Positions 25,841-34,309 are shown, counted from the stretch's first letter. The stretch: DNA of 64,000 bases from Alloprevotella sp. Lung230 (GCF_014385435.1 NZ_JACSUD010000007.1:38490-102489); one strand, 5' to 3'. The notes: generated by a model from the sequence alone, not told the origin. A program made the numbers and translations.

Positions 25841-26389
25841 TTAGAGCAACGCTTGCACGCGCGCAGCCACATCCTCGGTGTCGTGGGTGGGTTCAAAACG
25901 TGCCACCACTTCTCCCGCACGGTTGATGAGGAACTTCGTGAAGTTCCATTTGATGTCGTTGCTTGTGCGCCACGTGGAGTCCGCTTTGTCAAACATCTGC
26001 ACGAGGATGGGCGTGAGTTTGTGAGCAGAATCAAAGCCTTCGAAGCCCTTTTCGCGCTTCAGCCAGGTATAGAGGGGCAATTCGTTCTTCCCGTTCACCT
26101 CGGCCTTTTTGAACTGGTCGTACTTCACGCCGAAGCGGAGCGCGCAAAATTCATGGATTTCCTCGTCAGTGCCGGGGGCTTGGCCTCCAAACTGGTTGCA
26201 AGGAATATCGATGATTTCAAAGCCTTGCCCATGGAAGCGGGTATAGAGGTTCTGCAGGTCTTCATATTGGGGCGTAAAGCCGCATTCGGTCGCCGTGTTC
26301 ACCACAAGGAGCACTTTGCCTTGGTAGTCCGCGAGGCTCACCGTGTTTCCTTGCTTGTCGAGCAGGGCGAAGTCATAAATCGTTGCCAT
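25841..26389 (-). CDS. Glutathione peroxidase-family thiol peroxidase
   Basis: A 182-residue cytoplasmic peroxidase that reduces hydroperoxides, in bacteria usually with thioredoxin. Seen: peroxidatic Cys36 in NTATECGFTPQY, the Gln in IPCNQFGGQAPG and the Trp-Asn of IKWNFTKFLINRAG, completing the catalytic set. No signal peptide with the start at 26389 (MATIYDFALL). A CTTG-N20-TATCTTTG promoter lies at 26441-26472. A second, exported paralogue is at 55894-56505. Confidence 0.93.
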   Translation of the reverse strand: MATIYDFALLDKQGNTVSLADYQGKVLLVVNTATECGFTPQYEDLQNLYTRFHGQGFEIIDIPCNQFGGQAPGTDEEIHEFCALRFGVKYDQFKKAEVNGKNELPLYTWLKREKGFEGFDSAHKLTPILVQMFDKADSTWRTSNDIKWNFTKFLINRAGEVVARFEPTHDTEDVAARVQALL

Positions 26390-26440
26390 TTTGTCTGTTG
26401 ATTTTAGTGAGAAAAAAGGATGTATCTTTATTTTTGCACG

Positions 26441-26472
26441 CAAAGATACGAACTTTCTCTCCACATCGCAAG
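26441..26472 (-). promoter_or_regulatory. Promoter for the peroxidase/OhrR pair
   Basis: On the minus strand, a CTTG box (26469-26472) and TATCTTTG (26441-26448) are 20 bp apart, 52 bp before the peroxidase start. Fits the Bacteroidota -33/-7 consensus. Confidence 0.65.
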
Positions 26473-26524
26473 CGACCCTTGCGAGGTTTAAGAAACTTTA
26501 TAGCCCACGTCCGTACCTCCGCGA

Positions 26525-27472
26525 TCAGACGACCTGATAGAGCAACCAGCCTAGATAGCCCAGGAAGACCGCAAGCAACGCTCCACCCTCCCAGCGCTCA
26601 ATGCGCAGGCGAGTGTAAGAAAAGAGCCAAAGCGCCAACATCGAGAGCACGAGCATCATATAGTCCACCGACGTTATCCCACTGATGCGCATCGGAGAAA
26701 TGACTCCCGTCGTGCCGATAATAAAGAGAATGTTGAAAACATTCGACCCAATGACATTGCCCATCGCAATCCCACTGTTGCCCTTGCGAGCGGCCACGAC
26801 GCTCGTCGCGAGTTCCGGGAGCGAGGTGCCTATCGCCACAATCGTCAGGCCTATGACGGCTTCGCTCACGCCAAAGGATTTCGCCATGGCTGAAGCCCCA
26901 TCGACAAACTGGCTGCTGCCGAACACCAGCGCCCCCAGCCCAACCACCAGCCAAAACACCGACAGCCACAGGCGCTGCTTCGGGCGTGCCGTCTCAGCCC
27001 CCGTGCTTTCCTCACCGGAGCCTTCCGTACGCGCCTGCCGCACAGTGATAATCATATAAGCAACAAACAGCAACAAAAGCACAGTGGCATCCACTCGCCC
27101 GATGTAGCCATCAAGGCCAAACACCACCAGCAGCAGCGAAGCCACGAGCGCAAAAGGGAGATCCCGCTTCACGGTGAGCCGAAGGATCGTCATGGGAGCT
27201 ATCATCGCTGCGACGCCCACTATGGCAAAAGCATTGAAAACATTGCTTCCCACCACATTGCCAACGGCAAGATCGGGCGTGCCTTTCAGTGCAGCCGCAA
27301 GACTTACCGTAAATTCCGGCATTGATGTGCCCATAGCCACCACCGTAAGCCCGATGACAATTTGAGGAATACGCAAACGTTCGGCCACCGCCACGGCTCC
27401 TTCCGTGAGGCGATCGGCACCGAGAAGCACAAAGATTGCTCCAAAAAGAATTTGACCAAGAGAAATCAGCAT
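26525..27472 (-). CDS. CaCA-family Na+/Ca2+ antiporter (YrbG-like)
   Basis: A 315-residue inner-membrane cation exchanger. It has the two inverted family repeats, each with the ion-binding signature: GTSMPEFTVSLAAAL (about 48-62) with AVGNVVGSNVFN, and GTSLPELATSVVAAR (about 214-228) with AMGNVIGSNVFN. About ten hydrophobic helices are visible, with a charged loop (EGSGEESTGAETARPKQ) between the halves. A single-gene unit: the upstream NlpE gene ends in a hairpin at 27502-27535. Confidence 0.93.
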   Translation of the reverse strand: MLISLGQILFGAIFVLLGADRLTEGAVAVAERLRIPQIVIGLTVVAMGTSMPEFTVSLAAALKGTPDLAVGNVVGSNVFNAFAIVGVAAMIAPMTILRLTVKRDLPFALVASLLLVVFGLDGYIGRVDATVLLLLFVAYMIITVRQARTEGSGEESTGAETARPKQRLWLSVFWLVVGLGALVFGSSQFVDGASAMAKSFGVSEAVIGLTIVAIGTSLPELATSVVAARKGNSGIAMGNVIGSNVFNILFIIGTTGVISPMRISGITSVDYMMLVLSMLALWLFSYTRLRIERWEGGALLAVFLGYLGWLLYQVV

Positions 27473-27501
27473 AGGGACAAGATATGAGAGGAAAATTAAA
27501 T

Positions 27502-27535
27502 GTGCCGGCGCAAAGCGAGTGTTTGCGCTGGCACA
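27502..27535 (-). terminator. Hairpin terminator after the NlpE-like gene
   Basis: Imperfect 14-bp stem TGTGCCGGCGCAAA / TTTGCGCTGGCACA with a 6-base loop; on the minus strand it is followed by TTTAATTTTCC. It separates the NlpE-like gene from the antiporter gene. Confidence 0.75.
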
Positions 27536-27582
27536 TAAGTATTGTCTTCCTCAACAAGTGAGGAAACGGCTCGTACGACAGA

Positions 27583-28035
27583 TTACTTCTTGAGTTTGAG
27601 GTCGTAGTTGAGGTCTTTACTTACAGCCTCCTCAAGTTGATCATTTACCATACGGTAAGTTGTCTCATCGATTTGCTTGAGGTAAAGCGCATTGCCTTCG
27701 CCCAGCGTCAACTTCAAGCCCTTGTTTTGACCTACAGTCACTTCTTCAGCAACACCGTTGTACTCATTCACTTGGTCCTTGCCATTTTCTGCTGCAAGGA
27801 GAGTTTCCGTCACGTGGAAATGAGCAGGAGTATCCTTTGTGAGAGCAACCACATACTTCGTGCCGGGGCCGTCAGCAGCGGGGATAGTACCTTCATAAGT
27901 AGTCAAAGAGTCGTTTGCCATGCTGTCGGCTACTACTTGTGTAGAATCTACTTGTTCAGCACCTTCAGTCTTCTTTTGATTGCAAGAAGAGAGGGCAAAA
28001 GCGCCGACTGCGAGAATAAAGAGAACTTTTTTCAT
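27583..28035 (-). CDS. NlpE-like lipoprotein
   Basis: A 150-residue lipoprotein (lipobox FALSSC, Cys18). The stretch YEGTIPAADGPGTKYVVALTKD matches the N-terminal domain of NlpE, the copper-resistance/envelope-stress lipoprotein of enterobacteria, but the CXXC motif of E. coli NlpE is absent. A short acidic linker (about 19-45) precedes the domain. It probably sits in the outer membrane and senses or buffers envelope stress, by analogy only. Promoter boxes are at 28078-28108. Confidence 0.8.
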   Translation of the reverse strand: MKKVLFILAVGAFALSSCNQKKTEGAEQVDSTQVVADSMANDSLTTYEGTIPAADGPGTKYVVALTKDTPAHFHVTETLLAAENGKDQVNEYNGVAEEVTVGQNKGLKLTLGEGNALYLKQIDETTYRMVNDQLEEAVSKDLNYDLKLKK

Positions 28036-28077
28036 TTCTGTAAAATTTACGTTATGTAATTAGCGATTTAACGAGTG

Positions 28078-28108
28078 CAAAGGTAGACAATAAGTTGAGA
28101 ACAGCAAG
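28078..28108 (-). promoter_or_regulatory. Promoter of the NlpE-like gene
   Basis: On the minus strand, CTTG (28105-28108) and TACCTTTG (28078-28085) are 19 bp apart, 42 bp before the start codon. Confidence 0.6.
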
Positions 28109-28169
28109 GGTGCAGTCGTATAAATTACGTTAAGCCCATCTTCGCCTCCTGTATAAGAAACGATTGATA

Positions 28170-28356
28170 AGTAGGTGTTCAAAATTAATTGATACTATCT
28201 TAGTCGTGGGAAGCTCTCTACTTTGATACCATTTTTGTTTCCCTTTCCGCCATCTCGCCTTTGTTCAGCCCTCGTGTAGCCCGCTACACTCCTTCTTCGC
28301 AAAGACAAGCTGACGAGAAATGGAAACAAATATGTATCAAATGCTGAACACCTACT
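28170..28356. repeat. 187-bp palindromic MITE-like element
   Basis: The ends are a perfect 12-bp inverted repeat, AGTAGGTGTTCA (28170-28181) and TGAACACCTACT (28345-28356), followed inward by further matches (GATAC/GTATC, then TTTGTTTCC at about 28234 with GGAAACAAA at about 28322). A tight hairpin GTGTAGCCCGCTACAC lies in the middle (about 28275-28290). It has no coding capacity and fills most of the 324-bp gap between the NlpE-like and oxidoreductase genes. Confidence 0.75.
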
Positions 28357-28359
28357 GAC

Positions 28360-29433
28360 CTATTTCTTATCCAGATATTCTCGTATCTCTGAGATGAGCC
28401 AATAGGTGTCTTGGATACATTCCAAGTCGGAAGCACAACTTTTTCTCTTTTTACTTTGATGCTCGACCTTGTCGGCAAAAGTTCTAATCTCGGAGAAAAA
28501 GCCTTGCGAAACAAGCTGATTGTCGGCCGTAGTAGGAAGAAAAGCATTACGTCCATATAGGTTGACAACGCTTGTCCGGCTTTGCAGCACCTTTTCCAGC
28601 GGAATGCCCAACACCGCAGAGCGTTTGGGCATGAAGTCCAAACGCTCCAGATTGTTCAACCTATAAATGCCCTGCTCCGTATTGACGCTCAACAACTCTT
28701 GCGCCTCCTGCCAAGAATAGTCGGTCGACACTTCCAAAACACCCATTACCTTGTGATGCTCCAAGATGAGAAATAATGTTTGTCCTCCTCCTTGCTCTAC
28801 CCTCTCCATCGCTTTCAGCTTTGCCTTTCCGAAAAGGAAGACAACATAATCCAAGGGGTGGATGAACAAGTCGAGCAAAGCGTCTCCTTCTGGATACAAA
28901 CCCGTCAGATAGCGATAATGATAATGGTGCACCTTCTCTTTTCTCAAACGTTTCTGCAGAATTTCTGTGGCCGGGGCAAAGCGCCTTTGTAGTCCGACGA
29001 CCACGATTGTTGTTTTTGCTTGTCGAGCAAGCTCAATCAGGATTTCCAATTCCTTTTTGCTCCGACAAGGAGGCTTCTCTATAAAGAGCGCTTTGCGGGC
29101 TTTGAGCACAGCACTTGCGATTTGAAAATGCGCATCAGGGTGAGCCGCCACAAAGATTCCCGCAATCTCCTCGTCTTGCAAGAGGGCTTGTAGTGACGTC
29201 GTCCCGATAACGTCTTTGTACTTTCGGGAAATCAGTTCTGCCTTTTCTCTTGAAGTACAACAGATGTACTTCAGCGGTAACTGAAGATGCTGTATCACGG
29301 GCAAAAGATTACTGACACAATGACCGCCCAACCCTACCAACGCATACCGGCGAGTATAGATGCGGTGTAGCTCTCTACGGCTACGTCTGCTCTTGTAGTG
29401 GGCAATAAGTTGTTCTAAATAGCTCATGTTCAT
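28360..29433 (-). CDS. Gfo/Idh/MocA-family oxidoreductase
   Basis: A 357-residue NAD(P)-dependent sugar or sugar-like oxidoreductase. The Rossmann start YALVGLGGHCVSNLLPV is unusually late (about residue 30) after a basic N-terminal segment (YKSRRSRRELHRIYTRR). The family EKP motif is present in LFIEKPPCRSK, and HPDAHF precedes it. Composition is AT-richer than most neighbours. It stands alone between a palindromic element and the trp terminator, consistent with transfer. Substrate unknown. Start could be 29433 or the Met two codons later. Confidence 0.8.
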   Translation of the reverse strand: MNMSYLEQLIAHYKSRRSRRELHRIYTRRYALVGLGGHCVSNLLPVIQHLQLPLKYICCTSREKAELISRKYKDVIGTTSLQALLQDEEIAGIFVAAHPDAHFQIASAVLKARKALFIEKPPCRSKKELEILIELARQAKTTIVVVGLQRRFAPATEILQKRLRKEKVHHYHYRYLTGLYPEGDALLDLFIHPLDYVVFLFGKAKLKAMERVEQGGGQTLFLILEHHKVMGVLEVSTDYSWQEAQELLSVNTEQGIYRLNNLERLDFMPKRSAVLGIPLEKVLQSRTSVVNLYGRNAFLPTTADNQLVSQGFFSEIRTFADKVEHQSKKRKSCASDLECIQDTYWLISEIREYLDKK

Positions 29434-29533
29434 GCTTCCTTACGTCATTTTCTGAAAATGTGCCTTATAAGTAATGTGACACCCTGCAGCGAAAGCAGGA
29501 AACAGCAACAGCAGGAGCAAAGAGAAAAAAGAA

Positions 29534-29562
29534 GTCCGTCCCCGAATGGCATGGGAGCGGAC
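29534..29562 (-). terminator. Terminator of the trpB-trpG operon
   Basis: On the minus strand, GTCCGCTCCC (29562-29553) and GGGGACGGAC (29543-29534) form a stem followed by TTCTTTTTTCTC. It lies 53 bp after the trpG stop, so the operon ends with trpG. Confidence 0.75.
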
Positions 29563-29614
29563 GATTTTTGTCGTTTTTCTTCGCCTGACGACCTCTCAAA
29601 GTTTATGGGAAGTC

Positions 29615-30187
29615 TCAGCATGGAGAGTGGGAGAGCCAGTTGTGCATCAATATTTCGCCTTCGGGAGTGAGCACACTCTCGGGATGAAACTGCACGCCGC
29701 GGAGGTCGAAGGTGCGGTGGCGCAGAGCCATGAGAGTGCCGTCGGGAGCTGCGGCGATGGGTTCGAGCACGGAGGGGAGGCTGTCGGGCGCAACGCCCCA
29801 CGAGTGATAGCGTCCCACAGTGAAGGGATTGGGCAGCCCGGCAAGCAGATAGTCCGCTGTAGTGGGAAGGCAGGGCGTGGCGATACCGTGGCACACCTCC
29901 GCAAGTTGATGCAGATGCGCACCGAAGACTTCGGCGATGGCTTGATGACCGAGGCAGACACCGAGGATGGGTTTGCGGCCGGCGTAGGTGCGGATGACGT
30001 CGAGCAGGAGACCGGATTCACTCGGCAATCCCGGGCCGGGGGAAAGCAGGATTTTGTCGTATGCTTCCAACTCCTCGAGGAGAAAGCGGTCGTTTCGCAC
30101 GACATGAACTTCTGCGTCGAGGCGACGGAGGAGATGGACGAGATTGTAGACAAACGAATCGTAGTTGTCGATAACAATAACTTTCAT
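29615..30187 (-). CDS. trpG: Anthranilate synthase glutamine amidotransferase subunit
   Basis: A 190-residue class I glutamine amidotransferase that supplies ammonia to anthranilate synthase (TrpE) or aminodeoxychorismate synthase (PabB). Seen: the DNYDSFVYNLVH start, the oxyanion strand LLSPGPGLPSESG, nucleophile Cys78 in GVCLGHQAIAE, and the His168/Glu170 pair in VQFHPES. It lies 59 bp after trpB under the same leader, which favours a tryptophan role. No TrpE or PabB partner is adjacent; a terminator follows directly. Confidence 0.88.
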   Translation of the reverse strand: MKVIVIDNYDSFVYNLVHLLRRLDAEVHVVRNDRFLLEELEAYDKILLSPGPGLPSESGLLLDVIRTYAGRKPILGVCLGHQAIAEVFGAHLHQLAEVCHGIATPCLPTTADYLLAGLPNPFTVGRYHSWGVAPDSLPSVLEPIAAAPDGTLMALRHRTFDLRGVQFHPESVLTPEGEILMHNWLSHSPC

Positions 30188-30246
30188 AAGCAGGAGAAAG
30201 GGATGAGCGGTAGGGGCGGGGCGCGCTTTCTTACGGCAGGGTCGGC

Positions 30247-31455
30247 CTAAACATCCGTGAAGCGCGATTTGTGCTTCAAGTAGGTTTCGATGTCTTTGTC
30301 GCCTCGGCCGCTCACGGTGAGCACGACCACATCATCGGACTTGAAGGAGCAGCGGGGGAGGAGGGCGAGGGCGTGGCTGCTTTCGAGAGCGGGGATGATG
30401 CCTTCGAGGCGGGTGAGTTCGAAGGCGGCATGGAGCGCTTCATCATCGGTGATAGGCAGGACGGTAGCGCGGCCGGTGTCGGCAAGGTGGGCAAAGAGAG
30501 GGCCGATGCCGGGATAGTCGAGTCCGGCGGAGATGCTGTAGGGTTCGATCACACGGCCTTCGGCGTCCTGCATGACGAGGGTACGACTGCCGTGGAGGAT
30601 GCCCGCGCTACCGATGTTGATGGTCGCGGCGGTGCGACCGCTCTCTACGCCTTGCCCACCGGCTTCTCCCAAGACGATGCGCACGCCGAGCGTGCCGAGG
30701 TAGTGATAGATGCTGCCGGAGGCGTTGGAGCCACCGCCGATGCAGGCGAGGAGATAGTCTGGATAGTCGCGGCCTTCCTTGGCTTTGAGCTGGGCTTTGA
30801 CTTCCTTGCTGATGACGCTTTGAAGGCGTGCCACGAGGTCGGGATAAGGATGCGGGCCGACCGCAGAACCGATGATGTAGAACGTGTCGGCCGGATGCGC
30901 CGCCCAGTCGGCGATGGCAGTGTCGACGGCATCTTGGAGCGTGCGACTGCCACTCTGGACGGGGCGAACGTCGGCGCCGAGCATTTTCATGCGTTCCACG
31001 TTGACGTGCTGGCGTTCCACATCGACGGCTCCCATATAGATCACGCAGGGCATGCCCATCAACGCGCAGGCGGTGGCAGTGGCCACGCCGTGCTGTCCGG
31101 CTCCCGTCTCGGCGATGATGCGTGTTTTTCCGAGGGTTCGCGCGAGGAGGATTTGTCCGATGGCGTTGTTGATTTTGTGCGCCCCGGTGTGGTTTAGGTC
31201 TTCGCGCTTGAGATAGATGCGGGCACCATATCTCTCGCTGAGGCGTCGCGCATGGTAGAGGGGACTGGGGCGTCCGACGTAGTCGCGCAGGAGGGTTTGA
31301 AATTCGCTTTGGAACGCTTCGCTTTCGATGACTTCGCGGTAGCACGCTTGGAGTTCAGCGATGGCGGGTCGAAGGACTTCGGAGACGTAGGCTCCGCCGA
31401 AGCGGCCATAGAAGCCGTCGGGAGCGATGCGGTAGGAGGAAGAGGGAGCAGACAT
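30247..31455 (-). CDS. trpB: Tryptophan synthase beta chain
   Basis: A 402-residue PLP enzyme that joins indole and serine to make tryptophan. Seen: the PLP lysine Lys94 in [13 protein letters not shown], the phosphate-binding GGGSNASG, and the C-terminal [10 protein letters not shown]. Length and motifs are of the standard TrpB1 type that normally pairs with TrpA. No trpA is present in the window; the gene is followed only by trpG. Transcription is preceded by a leader peptide with tandem Trp codons and a terminator (31562-31708). Confidence 0.96.
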   Translation of the reverse strand: MSAPSSSYRIAPDGFYGRFGGAYVSEVLRPAIAELQACYREVIESEAFQSEFQTLLRDYVGRPSPLYHARRLSERYGARIYLKREDLNHTGAHKINNAIGQILLARTLGKTRIIAETGAGQHGVATATACALMGMPCVIYMGAVDVERQHVNVERMKMLGADVRPVQSGSRTLQDAVDTAIADWAAHPADTFYIIGSAVGPHPYPDLVARLQSVISKEVKAQLKAKEGRDYPDYLLACIGGGSNASGSIYHYLGTLGVRIVLGEAGGQGVESGRTAATINIGSAGILHGSRTLVMQDAEGRVIEPYSISAGLDYPGIGPLFAHLADTGRATVLPITDDEALHAAFELTRLEGIIPALESSHALALLPRCSFKSDDVVVLTVSGRGDKDIETYLKHKSRFTDV

Positions 31456-31553
31456 GGGGAAAAGTTTTTAGGGAGTTGATGGTGTGGGCAATCGTTGTGC
31501 TTTGTTGTTTTTGTCCGGAGAATCGTGTGGGGGAATTGTAGGCTTTCATCCAT

Positions 31554-31593
31554 AAAAAAAAGCGAGGCTTACCGTGAGCAACGGCAAGCCTCG
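31554..31593 (-). terminator. trp attenuator (leader terminator)
   Basis: On the minus strand, CGAGGCTTGCCGT pairs with ACGGTAAGCCTCG (13 bp, one mismatch, 5-base loop; bases 31593-31563), directly followed by a run of eight T. It lies between the trp leader peptide and trpB, 98 bp before the trpB start, the position of a transcription attenuator. Confidence 0.88.
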
Positions 31594-31624
31594 ACTAATC
31601 AAGCCCTATTTATTAATTCTCAAA

Positions 31625-31708
31625 TTAGCACACACGAGGAAGCGACTCACGATTGGAAAATCCTGAGCAAAGCCACCAAAAGTAAGTATGTGCGGTAAAC
31701 TGCCTCAT
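31625..31708 (-). CDS. trpL: trp operon leader peptide
   Basis: A 27-residue reading frame that starts with ATG at 31708, has two adjacent Trp codons at positions 11-12 (HTYFWWLCSG; bases 31678-31673) and stops 31 bp before the attenuator stem. A good promoter lies just upstream. This is the layout of a ribosome-mediated trp attenuator. The CCTCG at codons 24-25 (31635-31639) is complementary to CGAGG in the attenuator's 5' arm and may form the antiterminator when ribosomes stall at the Trp codons. It is a cis-acting control peptide; no independent function is expected. Confidence 0.82.
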   Translation of the reverse strand: MRQFTAHTYFWWLCSGFSNRESLPRVC

Positions 31709-31741
31709 TTGAATTGGAGTTTATTTGAGTTGTATCGTTTG

Positions 31742-31773
31742 CAAAAGTAGAACTTTTCAGCAAAACTGCCAAA
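31742..31773 (-). promoter_or_regulatory. Promoter of the trpL-trpB-trpG operon
   Basis: On the minus strand, TTTG (31773-31770) and TACTTTTG (31749-31742) are 20 bp apart, an exact fit to the Bacteroidota consensus, 33 bp before the leader-peptide start. Confidence 0.8.
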
Positions 31774-31784
31774 CGAAAGAGACT

Positions 31785-32348
31785 TTATTTCACCTCCAGC
31801 AGTTCGATTTTGAACACAAGCGCCGAGCAAGGAGGAATGTTACTGCCACTACCTGCCTCGCCATAGGCCATATAGTGCGGCACGTAGACTTCCCAAACGT
31901 CGCCGGGCTTCATGGCCTTGAGGGCGACCTGCCAGCCCGGAACGACACCGGAAACCGGAAACTCCGCCGGCTCGCCGCGCCGGTAGCTGCTGTCGAAGAT
32001 GGTGCCGTCGATGAGGCGGCCTTCATAATTGACCTTTACAGTCGATGTGGCGGTAGGGGAAGTCCCATTGCCCGACTTCAGCACCTTGTAGAGCAAACCG
32101 GCACCGAGGGTTTGGACGCCCGTTTCTTGGGCTTTGGCAGCCAGAAAGGCTTCGCCCGCGGCCAGGTTTTTCGCTTTGAGCGAGTCGGCCTCAGCATGCG
32201 TCGGCGTTTCTTCTATGGTCGTGGCGTGGCGCTGTTGATACCAGTAGCCACCGAAGACGACAAGCACGGCAAGGACAACGAAGAAGAGCAAAGGGCGGTT
32301 GCGGCCACTACGCTTGGCGGAGGAGGGAGGAGTGGAAGAGGGTTTCAT
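31785..32348 (-). CDS. Membrane-anchored FKBP-type peptidyl-prolyl isomerase
   Basis: A 187-residue prolyl isomerase. A basic N-terminus (AKRSGRNRP) is followed by one membrane segment (LLFFVVLAVLVVFGGYWY, about 19-36) and a helical linker. The FKBP domain (about 85-187) contains VKVNYEGRLIDGTIFDSS, VVPGWQVALKAMKPGDVWEVYVP and the closing LVFKIELLEVK. The domain would lie in the periplasm and help fold exported proteins. The ispH gene lies upstream on the same strand. Confidence 0.9.
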   Translation of the reverse strand: MKPSSTPPSSAKRSGRNRPLLFFVVLAVLVVFGGYWYQQRHATTIEETPTHAEADSLKAKNLAAGEAFLAAKAQETGVQTLGAGLLYKVLKSGNGTSPTATSTVKVNYEGRLIDGTIFDSSYRRGEPAEFPVSGVVPGWQVALKAMKPGDVWEVYVPHYMAYGEAGSGSNIPPCSALVFKIELLEVK

Positions 32349-32404
32349 AAAAAAGGAAATGAGGATGATTTAGAAAAAAAGGAAAGCAAACCAGAGGACG
32401 CGGC

Positions 32405-33280
32405 TCAGCCTTCGGCTTCGGACGTCTCCAGCTCACGCACGCGCTCGGCGCAGCGCTCCATCAGCCATTTGGGCGTGGACGTAGCCCCGCAGATGCCGAC
32501 ACTGCTCACCCCGCGGAACCATGCAGCATCGAGCTGCGAGGGATCCTCGACGAAGTGCGTGTTCTCGTTCACTTTTCGACAGGCTTCATAGAGCACGCGT
32601 CCGTTGCTGCTTTTCAATCCGCAGACGAAAAGGACAACATCGTGACGTTTGGAGAACTCCTGCACCCCGGGCAAGCGGTTGGAGACGCGGCGGCAAATGG
32701 TGTCGTAGCAGCGGAACTCAGCGGGTGGGCGGATGTTTGCAGTCAGGTAGTTGATGAGCGTTTGGAAACCTTCCAGAGGTTTCGTGGTCTGCGAGAAGAG
32801 ATAAGTGTTTCGCGTGAGATCAACTTTGCCTATTTCGCTCATATCAGAGATTACAATCGCTTCGCCCGCCGTCTGCCCCACCAGCCCGAGCACTTCGGCG
32901 TGGCCGTGCTTGCCGTAAATGACGATTTGCGGGTCGGTCATCTCGTGATAGACACGCATGATGCGCTGTTGCAGATTGAGCACGACGGGACAAGTGGCGT
33001 CAATAAGCGTGATGTTGTTGCGGCGTGCCGTTTCGTAAGTAGAGGGTGGTTCGCCGTGGGCACGAAGCAAAACGCGCACATCACGAAGTTGCGCAAACGT
33101 TTCGTGGTCTATGATGACCAGTCCTCGCTCACGCAGCCGCTCGACTTCGCGGCTGTTGTGGACGATGTCACCCAAACAATAGAGGATGTCGTGGTGCGTC
33201 AGTTCTTCTTCTGCCCGATTGATGGCCGTGGTCACCCCGAAGCAAAAGCCGGAACCGGCGTCGATTTCGATGTTCAACAT
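32405..33280 (-). CDS. ispH: 4-hydroxy-3-methylbut-2-enyl diphosphate reductase
   Basis: A 291-residue iron-sulfur enzyme for the last step of the MEP isoprenoid pathway, making IPP and DMAPP. The three cluster cysteines are seen in GSGFCFGVTTAINRAEEEL (Cys13), DATCPVV and SVGICGATSTPKW. His ligands for the diphosphate are in RAHGEPPSTYE and GKHGHAEVLG. The dxr gene for an earlier step of the same pathway is at 52676. The FKBP gene follows 56 bp downstream. Confidence 0.95.
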   Translation of the reverse strand: MLNIEIDAGSGFCFGVTTAINRAEEELTHHDILYCLGDIVHNSREVERLRERGLVIIDHETFAQLRDVRVLLRAHGEPPSTYETARRNNITLIDATCPVVLNLQQRIMRVYHEMTDPQIVIYGKHGHAEVLGLVGQTAGEAIVISDMSEIGKVDLTRNTYLFSQTTKPLEGFQTLINYLTANIRPPAEFRCYDTICRRVSNRLPGVQEFSKRHDVVLFVCGLKSSNGRVLYEACRKVNENTHFVEDPSQLDAAWFRGVSSVGICGATSTPKWLMERCAERVRELETSEAEG

Positions 33281-33331
33281 GGAAAGGAGAGGAAAATGTA
33301 AGTAGGAAAGTTTAGTTAGTGTGAGCCACGT

Positions 33332-34309
33332 TTAGAACGTGTAGGCCACAGTGCCCATGAGGGAAGCCGTGGATTTGTGATACTGAGCGTAGGCCAAATT
33401 AAGCTTTATCTGTGAGAAATTCAAGCCTATGCCGGCAGTCACTCCGGCCCAATGTGATGCTCCGGCCGCTTTGAGTTCGTAGCCGCGGCGGAAGTTGTAG
33501 CCGACGGAAAGAGTGAGCACGTCGGAGGGAAGGAGTTCCGCCCCCAGGACAAGGTGATTGAGCGCCAGGCGACCGAAGCCCATCGGTTTGTCGGACGGCA
33601 CATAATAGTGGCGCTTGTCCCATCGCGTTAGGTCGACGGCCGTGAGGCTGAAACGCAGCGGCAGGTGTTCCAACCCTTTGGTCAGCCCGAATTGGAAGGA
33701 ATAAGGGACGGTTTCGGTGCGATTGTCGTAACTTTTGATTTGCGCTCCTGCATTGCGCAAAGTGGCCGAAAGGCTCAAGTCCTCGTCTTCGTCGTAATAG
33801 TTCAGCCCCAAATCGACCGCAACAGCCGCGGCGTGGTAGTTGGCGATAGAGGAATACAGCAGTTTGAACGCTGCTCCCCCGGCCCAGCGATCGGAGAGCA
33901 GGTAACTATAGCCGACGCCGGCGACCATATCTTTTGGGGAGAACGTACCGATGGCCGCGCCCGACGGGTCGGTTTCGGTCATCTCTCCGTATCCCATGTA
34001 GTGCACAAAGGCCGCGCCGGTGTGGCGTTCGCCAAAGGCTCGCACATATTGCGCTCCCATCCACTTCGCTCCATCGGCGTAGGTCATGAAGGAGAGGCCG
34101 AGCGTGCCGGAGGAAACGCTGCTCAGCAAGGCAGGATTGTGCAGCACGGCCGAGGCATCGTCGTCGATGGTCGAAAGGTTCTCGCCCCCCAGTCCGGCCA
34201 GATGGGCAGAAGTGGGCAAGCGTAGGATTTGAAAAGCCGAGGTGCTCTCTTGGGCGACCAAGGAAAGCGGGAGCACGCAAAAGAATGCTATAATTAGATA
34301 TTTTTTCAT
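33332..34309 (-). CDS. porQ: Type IX secretion system protein PorQ
   Basis: A 325-residue outer-membrane protein of the PorV/PorQ (FadL-like) group with signal peptide (MKKYLIIAFFCVLPLSLVAQ). The N-terminus of the mature form, FQILRLPTSAHLAGLGGENLSTIDDDASAVLHNPALL, is characteristic of PorQ (shown here across about residues 29-63). It ends in a beta strand with a final Phe. PorQ takes part in attaching cargo of the type IX system to the surface. The TACCTTTG box at 34331-34338 (minus strand) is a likely promoter. This implies that the organism exports proteins with C-terminal sorting domains. Confidence 0.85.
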   Translation of the reverse strand: MKKYLIIAFFCVLPLSLVAQESTSAFQILRLPTSAHLAGLGGENLSTIDDDASAVLHNPALLSSVSSGTLGLSFMTYADGAKWMGAQYVRAFGERHTGAAFVHYMGYGEMTETDPSGAAIGTFSPKDMVAGVGYSYLLSDRWAGGAAFKLLYSSIANYHAAAVAVDLGLNYYDEDEDLSLSATLRNAGAQIKSYDNRTETVPYSFQFGLTKGLEHLPLRFSLTAVDLTRWDKRHYYVPSDKPMGFGRLALNHLVLGAELLPSDVLTLSVGYNFRRGYELKAAGASHWAGVTAGIGLNFSQIKLNLAYAQYHKSTASLMGTVAYTF

